A stretch of DNA of 64,000 nucleotides from Desulfoferrobacter suflitae (GCF_022603395.1 NZ_JAIBKA010000002.1:186001-250000); one strand, 5' to 3'; counted from the stretch's first letter, positions 23,175 to 32,784 are shown. Program-made: numbers and translations. Notes: generated by a model not told the origin, from the sequence alone.

Positions 23175-25670
23175 ATGGTGACGAAAAAGTCTCTTTTTTC
23201 CTGGGTGCTGGAATGCTGCCGCGGACTGCAGTTTGCTCTGTTCATCATGGTCCTGTTCACCGTCTTTTTCCGCGTCTTTCCTTTGGAGATGCAAAAGCGC
23301 ATTGTCAATGTCGCCATCCAGTCACGCAACCTGAACGCCCTGTTTGTATACTGCGGCCTTTACATCGGCGCGGTTGTCATGGCCGGCGTGCTGAAATACT
23401 TCATCAATGTGCTGCAGGGCTATATCGGACAAAAAATCCTCTATCAAATGCGCACCAGGATCTATGCGCACATTTTGAGCCTGCCTCTGGCGTTTTTCCG
23501 AAGAACGCCACCGGGCATGGTCATCTCTTCACTGACATCGGAACTCAGCGGACCGGGTGATTTTTTGGGCAGCGCCCTGGCGGTGCCGGTCATCAACCTG
23601 CTCACGTTAATCACGTTTGCCGGCTATATGGTCTATCTCAACCCGCTGCTGGCCTTCCTCAGCTTCGCCATTTATCCGGCTGAAATTCTGATTATTCCTG
23701 TACTGCAGCGACGCTATAACAGGCTCAATCAGGAGCGCATCAACGTCACCCGCAGCATGAGCAACGCCATAGGCGAAGCCATCTCCGGCATGCACGAAAT
23801 TCACGGCAACGCCGGTTATCCAATCGAAAACAAGAAGCTTGACACCTTCGGCTCGATGCTCTTCGGTCTGCGCCATCGCATGAACAAGAACAAGTACCTG
23901 GTCAAATTCATCAACAACTTCTTTCAGAGTCTGGGCCCTTTCATTTTGTTTCTGCTGGGCGGCTATTTGACCATCAAGGGCCGACTCGATCTTGGCGCTC
24001 TGGTTGCTTTTCTGTCGGCCTACGAAAAGTTGTACGATCCGTGGAAAGAACTGATGGACTACTATCAGGACCTGCAAGACAGCAGGGTGCGCTACCATCA
24101 GGTCATGAGCTATTTCGACCAGGCCCCGGAATTTCTGCTCGAGCCGGAGGAGCCACGAGAGCCTTACCGGTTGCAGGGCAAAATCCAGGTGAGCGGTCTG
24201 GATTACATCGTTGACGGCGATATACACATTCTGGACCAGATTTCCCTGGGATTGGAGCCCGGCCGGCAACTGGCCGTTGTCGGCTTTTCGGGGAGCGGCA
24301 AAAGCACTCTGGCCATGGTCATCGGGCAGCTCTACAGTTATTCCCGCGGGCATGTCCTGTTTGACGGCATGGAACTCAAGCAGCTGACCAAACTGGATGT
24401 CAGCTACAACGTGGGCTATGTTGCTCAGCATCCCTTCATCTTCGACGATTCCATCCTGGAAAATATTCTCTATGCCTGCAAGTCTCTGCAGCTCAATGAG
24501 CTGCTCAAGGATGAGCCGCTTCCGGACCTGGCCCGCATTCTTCAGGTGGTGGACGAAGTGGGACTGACGGACGACATTCTCCGCTTTGGGCTGAATACCA
24601 TGCTCGACATCAACCGGCATGCTGCGTTGGCTGACAGGCTGGTCGGGGTGCGCGAGGAGTTTTACCGTCAATGGGGAAGCGAACTGGCGGAACAGATCGA
24701 ATTCTTTGACGCCGAAAGACTGCTCAGGAACACCAACATGGCCGAGAACATCACCTTCGGCTATCCCAACCGTAAGGTTTGGGAGTTGGAACAACTGCCC
24801 GCCAACAAGGCCTTCAGGCAATTCCTGGAGGAAACGCAGCTGACTCAGGATTTGCTCGGACTTGGACTGGAACTGGCAAAGCAGACGGTTTCTCTGCTCG
24901 AGGATCTGCAGGACGATCAATTCTTCTTCGAGATGAGCCCGATTCCGCGCCACGAATTTGATCTCTACAGCGCCCTTATCGAGCGCCTGAAAAAGGCCGG
25001 GCACCAGCACCTGCCAAAAAAAGAGCTGGAGGCTGTCCTCAAGCTCGCCCTGCGCTTCACCCCCTCCATCCACAAGATGGCCACCTTGTCGAGCTCTCTG
25101 GAACATAAGATCATTCGGGCACGCCACAAATTTTACCAACAAATGTCCGAGCGAGATCCGCACGCATTCACTTTTTATCAACCGAACCGATATCTTTTCA
25201 CTCACACCATCATGGAGAACATCCTGTTCGGTCATCCCAAAGCGGATCATCCGCGCGCCATGGAACAGGTCCAGGAGCGGGTGGTCCAGTTGCTGGACGA
25301 GCAAAATCTGCTTGACAAAGTCATGGAGGCCGGCTTGGCTTTTCAAGTGGGAAGCAAGGGAGACCGGCTTTCGGGAGGGCAAAAGCAGAAAATAGCGCTG
25401 GCCCGTTTGTTCTTGAAGAGGCCTCGCATTCTCATCCTGGATGAGGCCACCGCCAGTCTGGACAACCGCTCACAAGCGAGAGTGCAGGAGCTTCTCAAGA
25501 CTACATTGAAAGGCCGGGCGACACTGATTGCGGTAGTCCATCGGCTTGAATTAGTTAGAGATTATGATCAGATTGTATTAATGAAGGCGGGCAAAATCGT
25601 CGAAGCCGGTCAATACGAAGAACTCCTGGCACGAAAGGGGCTTTTTTATGAACTCGCCCACGGAGAATAA
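23175..25670 (+). CDS. ABC exporter (permease-ATPase fusion) with a ~300-residue insertion in its ATPase domain
   Basis: The product has 831 residues. The membrane domain (about residues 1-310) has the type IV exporter plan. Walker A GFSGSGKST lies near 370 and the Q-loop VAQHPFIFDD near 414. The signature LSGGQKQK comes only near 731 and Walker B ILILDEATASLD near 752, so roughly 300 residues are inserted between Q-loop and signature. The insert contains two further Q-loop-like units (NTNMAENITFGYP near 520, QPNRYLFTHTIMENILFG near 668), as if this segment had been duplicated. ATG 23175 follows GGAG. The gene overlaps the next by 23 bases. Confidence 0.88.
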   Translation: MVTKKSLFSWVLECCRGLQFALFIMVLFTVFFRVFPLEMQKRIVNVAIQSRNLNALFVYCGLYIGAVVMAGVLKYFINVLQGYIGQKILYQMRTRIYAHILSLPLAFFRRTPPGMVISSLTSELSGPGDFLGSALAVPVINLLTLITFAGYMVYLNPLLAFLSFAIYPAEILIIPVLQRRYNRLNQERINVTRSMSNAIGEAISGMHEIHGNAGYPIENKKLDTFGSMLFGLRHRMNKNKYLVKFINNFFQSLGPFILFLLGGYLTIKGRLDLGALVAFLSAYEKLYDPWKELMDYYQDLQDSRVRYHQVMSYFDQAPEFLLEPEEPREPYRLQGKIQVSGLDYIVDGDIHILDQISLGLEPGRQLAVVGFSGSGKSTLAMVIGQLYSYSRGHVLFDGMELKQLTKLDVSYNVGYVAQHPFIFDDSILENILYACKSLQLNELLKDEPLPDLARILQVVDEVGLTDDILRFGLNTMLDINRHAALADRLVGVREEFYRQWGSELAEQIEFFDAERLLRNTNMAENITFGYPNRKVWELEQLPANKAFRQFLEETQLTQDLLGLGLELAKQTVSLLEDLQDDQFFFEMSPIPRHEFDLYSALIERLKKAGHQHLPKKELEAVLKLALRFTPSIHKMATLSSSLEHKIIRARHKFYQQMSERDPHAFTFYQPNRYLFTHTIMENILFGHPKADHPRAMEQVQERVVQLLDEQNLLDKVMEAGLAFQVGSKGDRLSGGQKQKIALARLFLKRPRILILDEATASLDNRSQARVQELLKTTLKGRATLIAVVHRLELVRDYDQIVLMKAGKIVEAGQYEELLARKGLFYELAHGE

Positions 25671-26166
25671 CGCCCCATGTGTTCCGAGTGAACGCGCGGG
25701 TCAGTGCGAATTGGATGCCAACCTTGACGTGTTGCGAAAGATCCCGGTTTTTTCGGGAATACCCTTGCAACGCCTGAAACTTTACGCTTATCTATGCAAA
25801 CGGGCTTGCTACCGGGCCGGTGAATTCATCTTCCGCCAGGGCGATGCGGATGACCGCGGGTACATCCTTCTTTCCGGAAGTGCGCAAGTCGTCAGGGAAT
25901 ATGAAAACCATTCAGTCTACCTGAATGAGCTTCGTGCGGGCGAGTTTTTCGGTGGTGTGGCACTCCTTTCCGACATTCGCAGGCTGTTTTCGGTCAGAGC
26001 CACCACCGACGTCGAGTGCCTCACCCTGGACCGTGAGAGCTTCCGCAAGCTGCTCGTACAATTCCCCGAAGTGGGAGTGAAGGTGCTTGACATGATGATC
26101 AAAAGAATCGTGCAGATGGAAGAAAAACTCATGCAAAAACATGTGCATGAGTGCGTCTACGGATGA
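25648..26166 (+). CDS. Cyclic-nucleotide-binding domain protein
   Basis: The product has 172 residues with a CRP-type cNMP-binding beta-barrel: KIPVFSGIPLQRLKLYAYL, FRQGDADDRGYILLSGSA, then LRAGEFFGGVALLS in the phosphate-binding cassette region. There is no helix-turn-helix domain. The C-terminal helix ends near EEKLMQKHVHE, so it is a regulator acting by protein contact, not a transcription factor. It starts inside the ABC gene (23-base overlap), which implies a joint function such as gating of the exporter. The canonical Arg of cAMP-binding cassettes is not evident, so the ligand is uncertain. Confidence 0.88.
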   Translation: MNSPTENNAPCVPSERAGQCELDANLDVLRKIPVFSGIPLQRLKLYAYLCKRACYRAGEFIFRQGDADDRGYILLSGSAQVVREYENHSVYLNELRAGEFFGGVALLSDIRRLFSVRATTDVECLTLDRESFRKLLVQFPEVGVKVLDMMIKRIVQMEEKLMQKHVHECVYG

Positions 26167-26304
26167 ATCCCAAAACGCCCGGACCACCGCCGGTGGAGGA
26201 CCGCTGCCGAAGGACGGGCCATGGAGCAATACCATGACATCGGAATATACCCCGCGCTTCAGGCGTCTGCCGGCGGAAAAATATCGTCTGCAGTAGGAGA
26301 GCCG

Positions 26305-27057
26305 ATGAACCCGCTGCCGCAAAACCTGCAAAGAGAAGCCGAACGTATCGCCTCAAGGCACCCCTGCCCGGCCTTTTATGTACAATTTAAGGCTCCTCTT
26401 TCCTTCGCGCGCAGGCTGTTCTTCAACCATCCCCTCCTGATTCTGCTGCGCGACAGGTTGGAGCCCGTTTTGCAGGAGGACCTGGGACACGGCATGTACC
26501 ACAGCGCGCGCGTGAGCATTGACGGAGCCGCCCTGATACAGGCGGAAATGGAAACGAATCCCATGGAGCCGGCGCGGCTCGAGAGACTGATCCTCATGGG
26601 CTTGATTGCAGGGCTGCTGCATGACATCAGCCGGGGCGAAGAGCGTCACGCGGAGGTGGGCGCGCGCGAGGCCCTCAGGTATCTCGAGGCCCTCCCCCTG
26701 CAAACCGAAGAAATCGAGTGCATCTGCCAGGCCATCCGCAATCATGAAGCGTTCGTCACGCCCAAAACCTGCGCACGGCCGTCATTTCAGCTGGTGAGCG
26801 ACTGCCTGTATGATGCGGACAAGTTCCGCTGGGGGCCCGACACTTTCACTCACACCCTCTGGCACATGATGAATTATCAGGAGCTCACCGCGCAGGAGCT
26901 CATTGCGCGCTTTCCGTGGGGCATGACCGGCATGGTGCGCATTGCAGACACATTTCGCACCGCCACAGGGCGACAGTTCGGACCCGAGATTATCGAGACG
27001 GGAATGGAAATCGGCAAGGAAATCTACCGCTACCTGGTGCAACATTTTGGAGATTAG
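26305..27057 (+). CDS. HD-domain protein (putative metal-dependent phosphohydrolase)
   Basis: The product has 250 residues. Ligands of an HD domain are visible in order: His in LGHGMYHSA, the HD pair in GLLHDISRG, His in ERHAEVG, His in RNHEA, and Asp in LYDADKFRW. Such proteins hydrolyse phosphomonoesters or nucleotides, including cyclic nucleotides. Its position after a cyclic-nucleotide-binding protein makes nucleotide signalling an attractive but unproven role. The ATG at 26305 follows TAGGAGA. It ends four bases before the next gene. Confidence 0.82.
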   Translation: MNPLPQNLQREAERIASRHPCPAFYVQFKAPLSFARRLFFNHPLLILLRDRLEPVLQEDLGHGMYHSARVSIDGAALIQAEMETNPMEPARLERLILMGLIAGLLHDISRGEERHAEVGAREALRYLEALPLQTEEIECICQAIRNHEAFVTPKTCARPSFQLVSDCLYDADKFRWGPDTFTHTLWHMMNYQELTAQELIARFPWGMTGMVRIADTFRTATGRQFGPEIIETGMEIGKEIYRYLVQHFGD

Positions 27058-27061
27058 CTCT

Positions 27062-28039
27062 ATGTCAAACGATACCCTCACGGCCATCCAAGGCATCCAG
27101 GTGGGGCACGCATCGCTGGCAAACGGTCCCAGCGGCTGTACCGTCATTCTGACGCGAGGCGGCGCGACCGCCGGTGTAGACGTGCGCGGCGGTGCTCCCG
27201 GCACCTACGGCACAGATACACTCAATCCCCTGAATCTGGTGGACCGTGTGCATGGTATTTTTTTTACCGGCGGCAGCGCCTTTGGCATGAGCGTGGCCGA
27301 GGGGGTGCGCAATTATCTCAGCAGCCGGGGAATCGGCTTTGACAGCGGCCATGGATTGATTCCCATCGTATCCGGAGCAGTGATCTTTGACCTCGGTCTC
27401 AACCAATCGGGGCTTTACCCCGATGCGGCCCTCGGCTTCGAGGCCTGTACCCAAGCCTCATCGGAGCCGGTGCCGCAGGGCTGCGTGGGGGCCGGCACCG
27501 GTGCCTCGGTCGGTAAGTTATACGGTCTGCAGCAGGCCATGAAAAGCGGGCTGGGCAGTGCCTGTGTGAAGGCACCCAGTGGGGTTAAAGTGGCTGCGTT
27601 GATGGTGGTGAACGCTTTCGGCGACGTCATCGATCCCGCCCTCAATCATCCCATTGCCGGTTGCCGCAAAAGTCCGCACAGCTTGCAGCTCATCGACGCC
27701 GACGCTCAGCTTAGACACCTGAAACAACTGAAGGGATTCTCCGAAGGTCAGAATACCGTTGTGGGCGTGGTAGCGACCAATGTAAAATTCACCAAGACCC
27801 AACTCACCAAGGTGGCGCAAATGGCCCATGACGGTTTGGCACGCACGGTTTATCCGGCCCACACGCAATACGACGGCGATACCATTTTCAGTTTGAGCTG
27901 TGGAGACCTGGAAGGGGTGGAAGTGAGCGTGGTCGGTTCGCTGGCGGCTCAGGCGACAGCCCGGGCGATCCTGCACGGAGTTCGCAAAGCCTGCTCATGG
28001 GGACGGCTGCCTGCCTTCGCCGACCTCCATCCTCGGTAA
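27062..28039 (+). CDS. P1-family (S58, DmpA-like) aminopeptidase homologue
   Basis: The product has 325 residues. GIQVGHASL and GCTVILTRGGATAGVDVRGG at the N-terminus, the FFTGGSAFGM loop, and VGAGTGASVGK are landmarks of the P1/DmpA N-terminal-nucleophile family, which cleaves N-terminal residues or beta-peptides. In the region of self-processing (AALMVVNAFGDV) the residue after Gly is Asp rather than Ser as in DmpA, so self-cleavage is uncertain. The ATG follows TTGGAG and lies four bases after the HD gene. Confidence 0.85.
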   Translation: MSNDTLTAIQGIQVGHASLANGPSGCTVILTRGGATAGVDVRGGAPGTYGTDTLNPLNLVDRVHGIFFTGGSAFGMSVAEGVRNYLSSRGIGFDSGHGLIPIVSGAVIFDLGLNQSGLYPDAALGFEACTQASSEPVPQGCVGAGTGASVGKLYGLQQAMKSGLGSACVKAPSGVKVAALMVVNAFGDVIDPALNHPIAGCRKSPHSLQLIDADAQLRHLKQLKGFSEGQNTVVGVVATNVKFTKTQLTKVAQMAHDGLARTVYPAHTQYDGDTIFSLSCGDLEGVEVSVVGSLAAQATARAILHGVRKACSWGRLPAFADLHPR

Positions 28040-28163
28040 CCAAAACGTTCCATGACAGGGCGCGAGCCGCCCTGTGCTATTGCCGCCTTGCTTGGACCAC
28101 AATTGAGAACCGGCCGGCTCGATGGCAGGATTTGATCCCTAACCAGAAGATAAGGAGTCCCAC

Positions 28164-29411
28164 ATGGATCGGTTCAATCCGTTCACCACCGCCCAGCAGC
28201 AGTTGGACGAGGCAGCCGGGGAGCTTGGCCTGGACCCCGCAACGCACGAGTTGCTGCGCTGGCCCATGCACGAGATCAAAGCCACGCTGCCCGTAAGGAT
28301 GGATGACGGTTCGACGCGGATTTTTCATGCTTTTCGAATCCAGTACAACACCGCGCGCGGCCCGGCCAAGGGCGGTATACGCTGGCACCCCCAGGAAACG
28401 GTTGATACCGTGCGGGCACTGGCTGCCTGGATGACCTGGAAGACGGCGGTAGTGGATATTCCCCTCGGCGGAGGCAAAGGAGGCGTCGTCTGCAATCCCA
28501 AAGAACTGTCGGAGCGTGAAAAGGAGCAACTGGCGAGAGCGTATATCAGGGCCATGGCAAGGTCTCTGGGGGTGACCAAGGACGTGCCGGCCCCCGATGT
28601 CTATACCACTCCGCAGATCATGGCGTGGATGATGGATGAATACGAAACCATCGTCGGTGAAAACCACCCCGGAGTGATCACCGGCAAACCGATTCCCCTG
28701 GGCGGTTCACAGGGCCGTGGCGACGCCACCGCGCGCGGCGGGATTTACGTTACACGGGAGGCCGCTCAAGCGCATGGCATTGATCTGAGCGGGCAGTCCA
28801 TGGCCGTCATGGGTTTCGGAAACGCCGGCCAGCATGCCGCTCTGCTCGGGGAAGAGATCCTCGGGCTCAAGCTGGTGGCCGCATCGGATTCCAAAGGCGG
28901 CGTGTACAACCCTTCGGGCATTGACGCGGCACAGCTCGTCGACTACAAGCTCAAAAACGGGCAGCTCAAGGGGTTCCCCCATGCAGAGGCGGTGACCAAC
29001 AGGGAACTTCTCGAGTTGGACGCAACAGTCCTGTTTCCGGCTGCGTTGGAAGATGTCATCACGCGGGACAATGCTCCTCGAATACAGTGCAGGATCTGCT
29101 GTGAACTGGCCAATGGACCGACCACTCCTGACGGCGACGGCATCCTCAATGACAAGGGGGTTATTGTTCTGCCGGATTTCCTGGCCAACGCCGGCGGCGT
29201 CACGGTCTCCTATTTCGAGCAGGTGCAGAACTCGAACAATCTCTACTGGGAACTGCAGGAAGTGCACTGGCGCCTGGACAAGAAGATGACGCACGCCTTC
29301 CAGAGTGTGTATGAGATGAGTCAAAAGAAGCAAATCAGCTTGCGCCGGGCAGCCTACCTCGTTGCGGTGGCCCGGGTGGCGGAAGCATGCAAGCTGCGCG
29401 GCTGGGTGTAA
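28164..29411 (+). CDS. gdhA: Glutamate dehydrogenase
   Basis: The product has 415 residues, the usual length of bacterial/archaeal hexameric enzymes. It interconverts glutamate with 2-oxoglutarate and ammonium using NAD(P). Seen motifs are ARGPAKGGIRWHP and PLGGGKGGV (substrate lysines), DVPAPDVYTTPQIMAWMMDE, and the Rossmann loop GFGNAGQHAA near residue 217. The start follows ATAAGGAGTCCCAC. It may supply ammonium assimilation or amino acid catabolism. The upstream peptidase gene would suit the latter. Confidence 0.95.
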   Translation: MDRFNPFTTAQQQLDEAAGELGLDPATHELLRWPMHEIKATLPVRMDDGSTRIFHAFRIQYNTARGPAKGGIRWHPQETVDTVRALAAWMTWKTAVVDIPLGGGKGGVVCNPKELSEREKEQLARAYIRAMARSLGVTKDVPAPDVYTTPQIMAWMMDEYETIVGENHPGVITGKPIPLGGSQGRGDATARGGIYVTREAAQAHGIDLSGQSMAVMGFGNAGQHAALLGEEILGLKLVAASDSKGGVYNPSGIDAAQLVDYKLKNGQLKGFPHAEAVTNRELLELDATVLFPAALEDVITRDNAPRIQCRICCELANGPTTPDGDGILNDKGVIVLPDFLANAGGVTVSYFEQVQNSNNLYWELQEVHWRLDKKMTHAFQSVYEMSQKKQISLRRAAYLVAVARVAEACKLRGWV

Positions 29412-29437
29412 CGATTCGAGCGGGCGGAGGTTTGAAA

Positions 29438-31729
29438 TTGTCAGAGTCCAGCTGTGTTGCCGAGCTCGTAAAAGTGCATCGCATCGTTCGCACCATCGTG
29501 CGTTACGAATCCCTGCAAAGGGAGATCCGCGGCATTTTTCTCACTGCCCTCGAGGAGCGGGGCATCGTCAATGACGCAGCGCTTGAGCGCGAGGCGCGAC
29601 GGGCCCTGCGCGAAGAGGGGCGGGACGCGGACCGGGAAGCTCTGAACGAATATAAGAACGCCTTGATCGATCTATACTTTGCCCGCCACTTCACCCAGTC
29701 GGAGATCGATAACCACATCAATCTGGCGAGGAAGCTCGAAGCATTTCAACATCTTCATGAAGTGGTCAATCGAGAGGATGCGACTTCTGCACGCATCAAA
29801 AAGGCCCTCAAAGCGTTCTGTGAGATTCCCCAGGGCAACCTGTACATTCCCCCCAGTGAGGCAGAAGGAGTGCGGGTCGCGCTGATCAGTCACTTCATTT
29901 CCAGTCAGCTGCCCTTTGTCGGCGTTGCCAAAAACCATATCACCATTCGCGACATCGATGAACTGATCGATCACTGCTACTGGAACCGCCGTCGATCCGG
30001 CAAAATAGGGGGCAAAGCGGCGGGCATGTTCCTGGCCTACAAAATCATTCTGCCGCGGCTGCAGGAGTGCGATCCCGAACTGGAGAAATATATTCACGTT
30101 CCGGAATCCTATTATTTTAATTCGGGCAATTTTTCCGATTTTCTGGATTACAACCGGCTCTATTCGTTTCACAGCCAAAAGTACAAAGCCAGTGAGACCA
30201 TCGAAGAAGAATACCGCAACATGTCCGCGCTTTTCAAAAAGGCTTCCTTTCCTCCCGATGTCATCGAGGATTTTCGCGAATTTTTGCAAAAGGTTGGGGA
30301 GCACCCCCTGATTGTCCGTTCTTCGAGCCTGCTGGAAGACAGTTTCGGCTACGCCTTCTCGGGCAAGTATGAATCGGTCTTCCTGGCCAATCAGGGAGAG
30401 CTGCAAAATCGTCTCAATGACTTCATGTGGGGGCTCAAGCGGGTTCTTATGAGCATCTTCAGCCCGGCTGCCATCCTCTATCGGCGCGATCACCAACTGA
30501 TCGATTTCGACGAGAGGATGAGCGCCCTGGTGCAGAAGGTCGTCGGGCGCCGCTTCGGACCTTATTTTTTCCCTTTTGCGGGCGGCGTGGCTTTTTCGCA
30601 AAACGCCTATGCCTGGACGCCTCGAATCATCAGAGAAGAAGGCATGGTGCGCATGGTTCTGGGGTTGGGAACGCGCGCCGTGGATCCCGTGGAGTCGGAC
30701 TATCCGCGCATGGTACCCCTGAGCCACCCGACCCTCAGGCCCGAAGTCGAACCGGCACGAATTCGCAAGTATTCCCAGAAGCTGATCGACGTCATCAACC
30801 TTGAAGCGCGCCGGGTGGAAACCATCCCATACGTGGATTTATTTGGCCGGATCGACTATCCCGACCTGTACTACGCCCTTTCGAGCTATGCCAATGAGCA
30901 CATGGCCGCGCCCATGTACAAGACCCAAACGGTTGCACTGCAGAATTCCATCATCACTTTTGAAAATTTCCTGACCAAGACCCCCTTCGTTCCTCTCATG
31001 AAAAAAGTGCTGCGCAGACTGGAGGAAGCTTACGGCCACCCGGTCGATGTCGAATTCGCCTGGGACGATGACAGATTGTATATCCTGCAATGCCGCTCCC
31101 TTGCGGTGGGCGAGAAAATAGGCCGGGTGGTGCTGCCGGACAATGTGGCCCCGGACGCCATTCTCTTCACCAACAACGTCGGCGTGTTCAACGGTATCGT
31201 CAGGGATGTCGAGTATATCGTCTATGTCGATCCCAAAGCGTACACTCTGCTCGACACATACGAAGACAAAATGCTGATCGCCCGGCTGGTCGGCAAAGTG
31301 AACCGGCTGCTGAAGGGCAAGCGTTACGCTTTGTTTGGCCCCACCCGATGGGGCAGCAGCGATATCAATCAAGGGGTCAAAGTGGGCTACGAAGACATCA
31401 ATCACACTTTGATTCTGGCGGAGGTCGCCTTCAAGGAAGACGGGTCGACACCCGAAGTTTCTTACGGCACGCACTTTTTCAACGACCTGGTCGAGGCGAG
31501 TATTCTACCTCTGGCCATCTATCCGGATCGACCCGAAACGGTTTTCCGCGAAGCATTTCTCCTGGAGGCCCCCAATCTTCTCGCATCCCTGGTGCCTGAT
31601 TTCGCCGCCTGCAGGGATGTGGTGCGCGTCATTGACGTGCCCGCCCGCACCGACGGCCGCTGCCTCCAGGTATACCAGGATGGTCAGGGGCAGCAGGGAA
31701 TCGGGTTCTGGAGTCACGCAGACCAGTAG
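29438..31729 (+). CDS. PEP/pyruvate-binding domain protein (PPDK/PpsA N-terminal-like)
   Basis: The product has 763 residues from a TTG placed seven bases after GGAGG. An ATG at 29387 inside gdhA is the alternative. The central part resembles the ATP-grasp nucleotide-binding domain of pyruvate phosphate dikinase/PEP synthase: GKIGGKAAGMFLAYKI near 190, LIVRSSSLLEDSFGYAFSGKYES near 290, and EFAWDDDRLYILQCR near 540. I see no phospho-His swivelling domain or PEP-binding TIM barrel, so it is not a complete synthase. It has an alpha-helical N-terminal region. Role unknown. Confidence 0.82.
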   Translation: MSESSCVAELVKVHRIVRTIVRYESLQREIRGIFLTALEERGIVNDAALEREARRALREEGRDADREALNEYKNALIDLYFARHFTQSEIDNHINLARKLEAFQHLHEVVNREDATSARIKKALKAFCEIPQGNLYIPPSEAEGVRVALISHFISSQLPFVGVAKNHITIRDIDELIDHCYWNRRRSGKIGGKAAGMFLAYKIILPRLQECDPELEKYIHVPESYYFNSGNFSDFLDYNRLYSFHSQKYKASETIEEEYRNMSALFKKASFPPDVIEDFREFLQKVGEHPLIVRSSSLLEDSFGYAFSGKYESVFLANQGELQNRLNDFMWGLKRVLMSIFSPAAILYRRDHQLIDFDERMSALVQKVVGRRFGPYFFPFAGGVAFSQNAYAWTPRIIREEGMVRMVLGLGTRAVDPVESDYPRMVPLSHPTLRPEVEPARIRKYSQKLIDVINLEARRVETIPYVDLFGRIDYPDLYYALSSYANEHMAAPMYKTQTVALQNSIITFENFLTKTPFVPLMKKVLRRLEEAYGHPVDVEFAWDDDRLYILQCRSLAVGEKIGRVVLPDNVAPDAILFTNNVGVFNGIVRDVEYIVYVDPKAYTLLDTYEDKMLIARLVGKVNRLLKGKRYALFGPTRWGSSDINQGVKVGYEDINHTLILAEVAFKEDGSTPEVSYGTHFFNDLVEASILPLAIYPDRPETVFREAFLLEAPNLLASLVPDFAACRDVVRVIDVPARTDGRCLQVYQDGQGQQGIGFWSHADQ

Positions 31730-31738
31730 GGCCGGACT

Positions 31739-32749
31739 TCAGCGAACGGTGACGGCAAATTGCGCGGTCTTTTCAGGGGGAACATCCTTTTGCCAGGGGC
31801 GCACGTATTTCATGGCGATGGTCGCCTCGCCCGTACCCACCGCCCTGAAGGTCCAGACTTCCTTGCCGCCGGCACCGACCAGTTTGGTCTCAGGCCCCTG
31901 ATAAACATCCCCAATCAATCTGACCACCCTTTCGTCCAATGGCTCCGCCAGCTCCCAATGATACCCGGTGGTCGGATTGGAATCCAGGCTGACCGAAAAC
32001 TGTTCTCCCTCATCCACAATCAGGTGTTGTTGATGAGAGTCGTCCGCTCTGTTCACCTGCGTCTCCTCCACCAGGCTTTCCACGCCCACGAGCTTGGTAC
32101 CGGTAAAATTCCCCAGGCCGTCAAAGCGAAAAGCAAATTTTGCCTGGCCGAGCAGTTCACAGGCATGGCATCCGTCCAGGAGACGGTAATTCAGAATAAA
32201 GCGCTGCCCCCCGCCGGCCAGTGCTTCCGCCGATATGTCCTGGTCGCTCGAGCGGTCTCCCGGCCACACCGAGATATTCGGGAACTCCCTGACCAGGTGA
32301 ACATAGAGCGGATCCTTCTGCAGTTCGCCCCGCGGCAAAACGTTGAAGTTATCCACATCAATCAGTTGAGGGAAGCCGTTCACCAGCAAAATGCCCTGGT
32401 TCTCGTTGGCCCGAAAGGGATATTCAACGTAAGCAATATCGACTCTACCGCTCTCCTGAAAATTTCTGACATAGGCCAGGTTGCCCGATCCCCTGGCAAA
32501 CGCAGCCGCTTCGACCGAGGCTCCGTATGTGGCCATAGCGGCTATGAAGCATTCCTCAAAAACCTGCCCGGTAAAATCGGCGCATTCCCCCCGTATACTA
32601 TCCATGGCCTCGGCGCCCGGCTGCCACACGCTGGCAGGCCCGACCGCCTGCTTTGGCTTTGTTTCTTGAGCGCCAGCGGCCCAACCCGCAAGAATAAAGA
32701 GGTTGACAAGAATGCAGAAAAAAGCGGCGAGCTTATGCGGTCTTCTCAT
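31739..32749 (-). CDS. Exported protein with C-terminal chagasin-like (I42) protease-inhibitor domain
   Basis: The product has 336 residues. The signal peptide is residues 1 to about 28 (ending AGAQ). A middle domain of roughly 200 residues (YVRNFQESGRVDIAYVEYPF) is not recognised. The last roughly 90 residues carry the three inhibitor loops of the chagasin fold: NPTTGYHW, GAGGKEVWTF and RPWQKD. Chagasin domains block papain-like cysteine proteases. No such protease is near, but a secreted subtilisin is encoded at 4764. It is convergent with the preceding gene, 9 bases apart. Confidence 0.82.
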   Translation of the reverse strand: MRRPHKLAAFFCILVNLFILAGWAAGAQETKPKQAVGPASVWQPGAEAMDSIRGECADFTGQVFEECFIAAMATYGASVEAAAFARGSGNLAYVRNFQESGRVDIAYVEYPFRANENQGILLVNGFPQLIDVDNFNVLPRGELQKDPLYVHLVREFPNISVWPGDRSSDQDISAEALAGGGQRFILNYRLLDGCHACELLGQAKFAFRFDGLGNFTGTKLVGVESLVEETQVNRADDSHQQHLIVDEGEQFSVSLDSNPTTGYHWELAEPLDERVVRLIGDVYQGPETKLVGAGGKEVWTFRAVGTGEATIAMKYVRPWQKDVPPEKTAQFAVTVR

Positions 32750-32784
32750 GGCTCCTCCCTGGACTCCGGGGACATGTCAATGGA

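Noticed and set aside
23607-25382. Long open frame of 591 codons on the minus strand
   Set aside because: It is fully antisense to the ABC exporter, which has all ABC motifs. The antisense product has no domain, start signal or neighbour.
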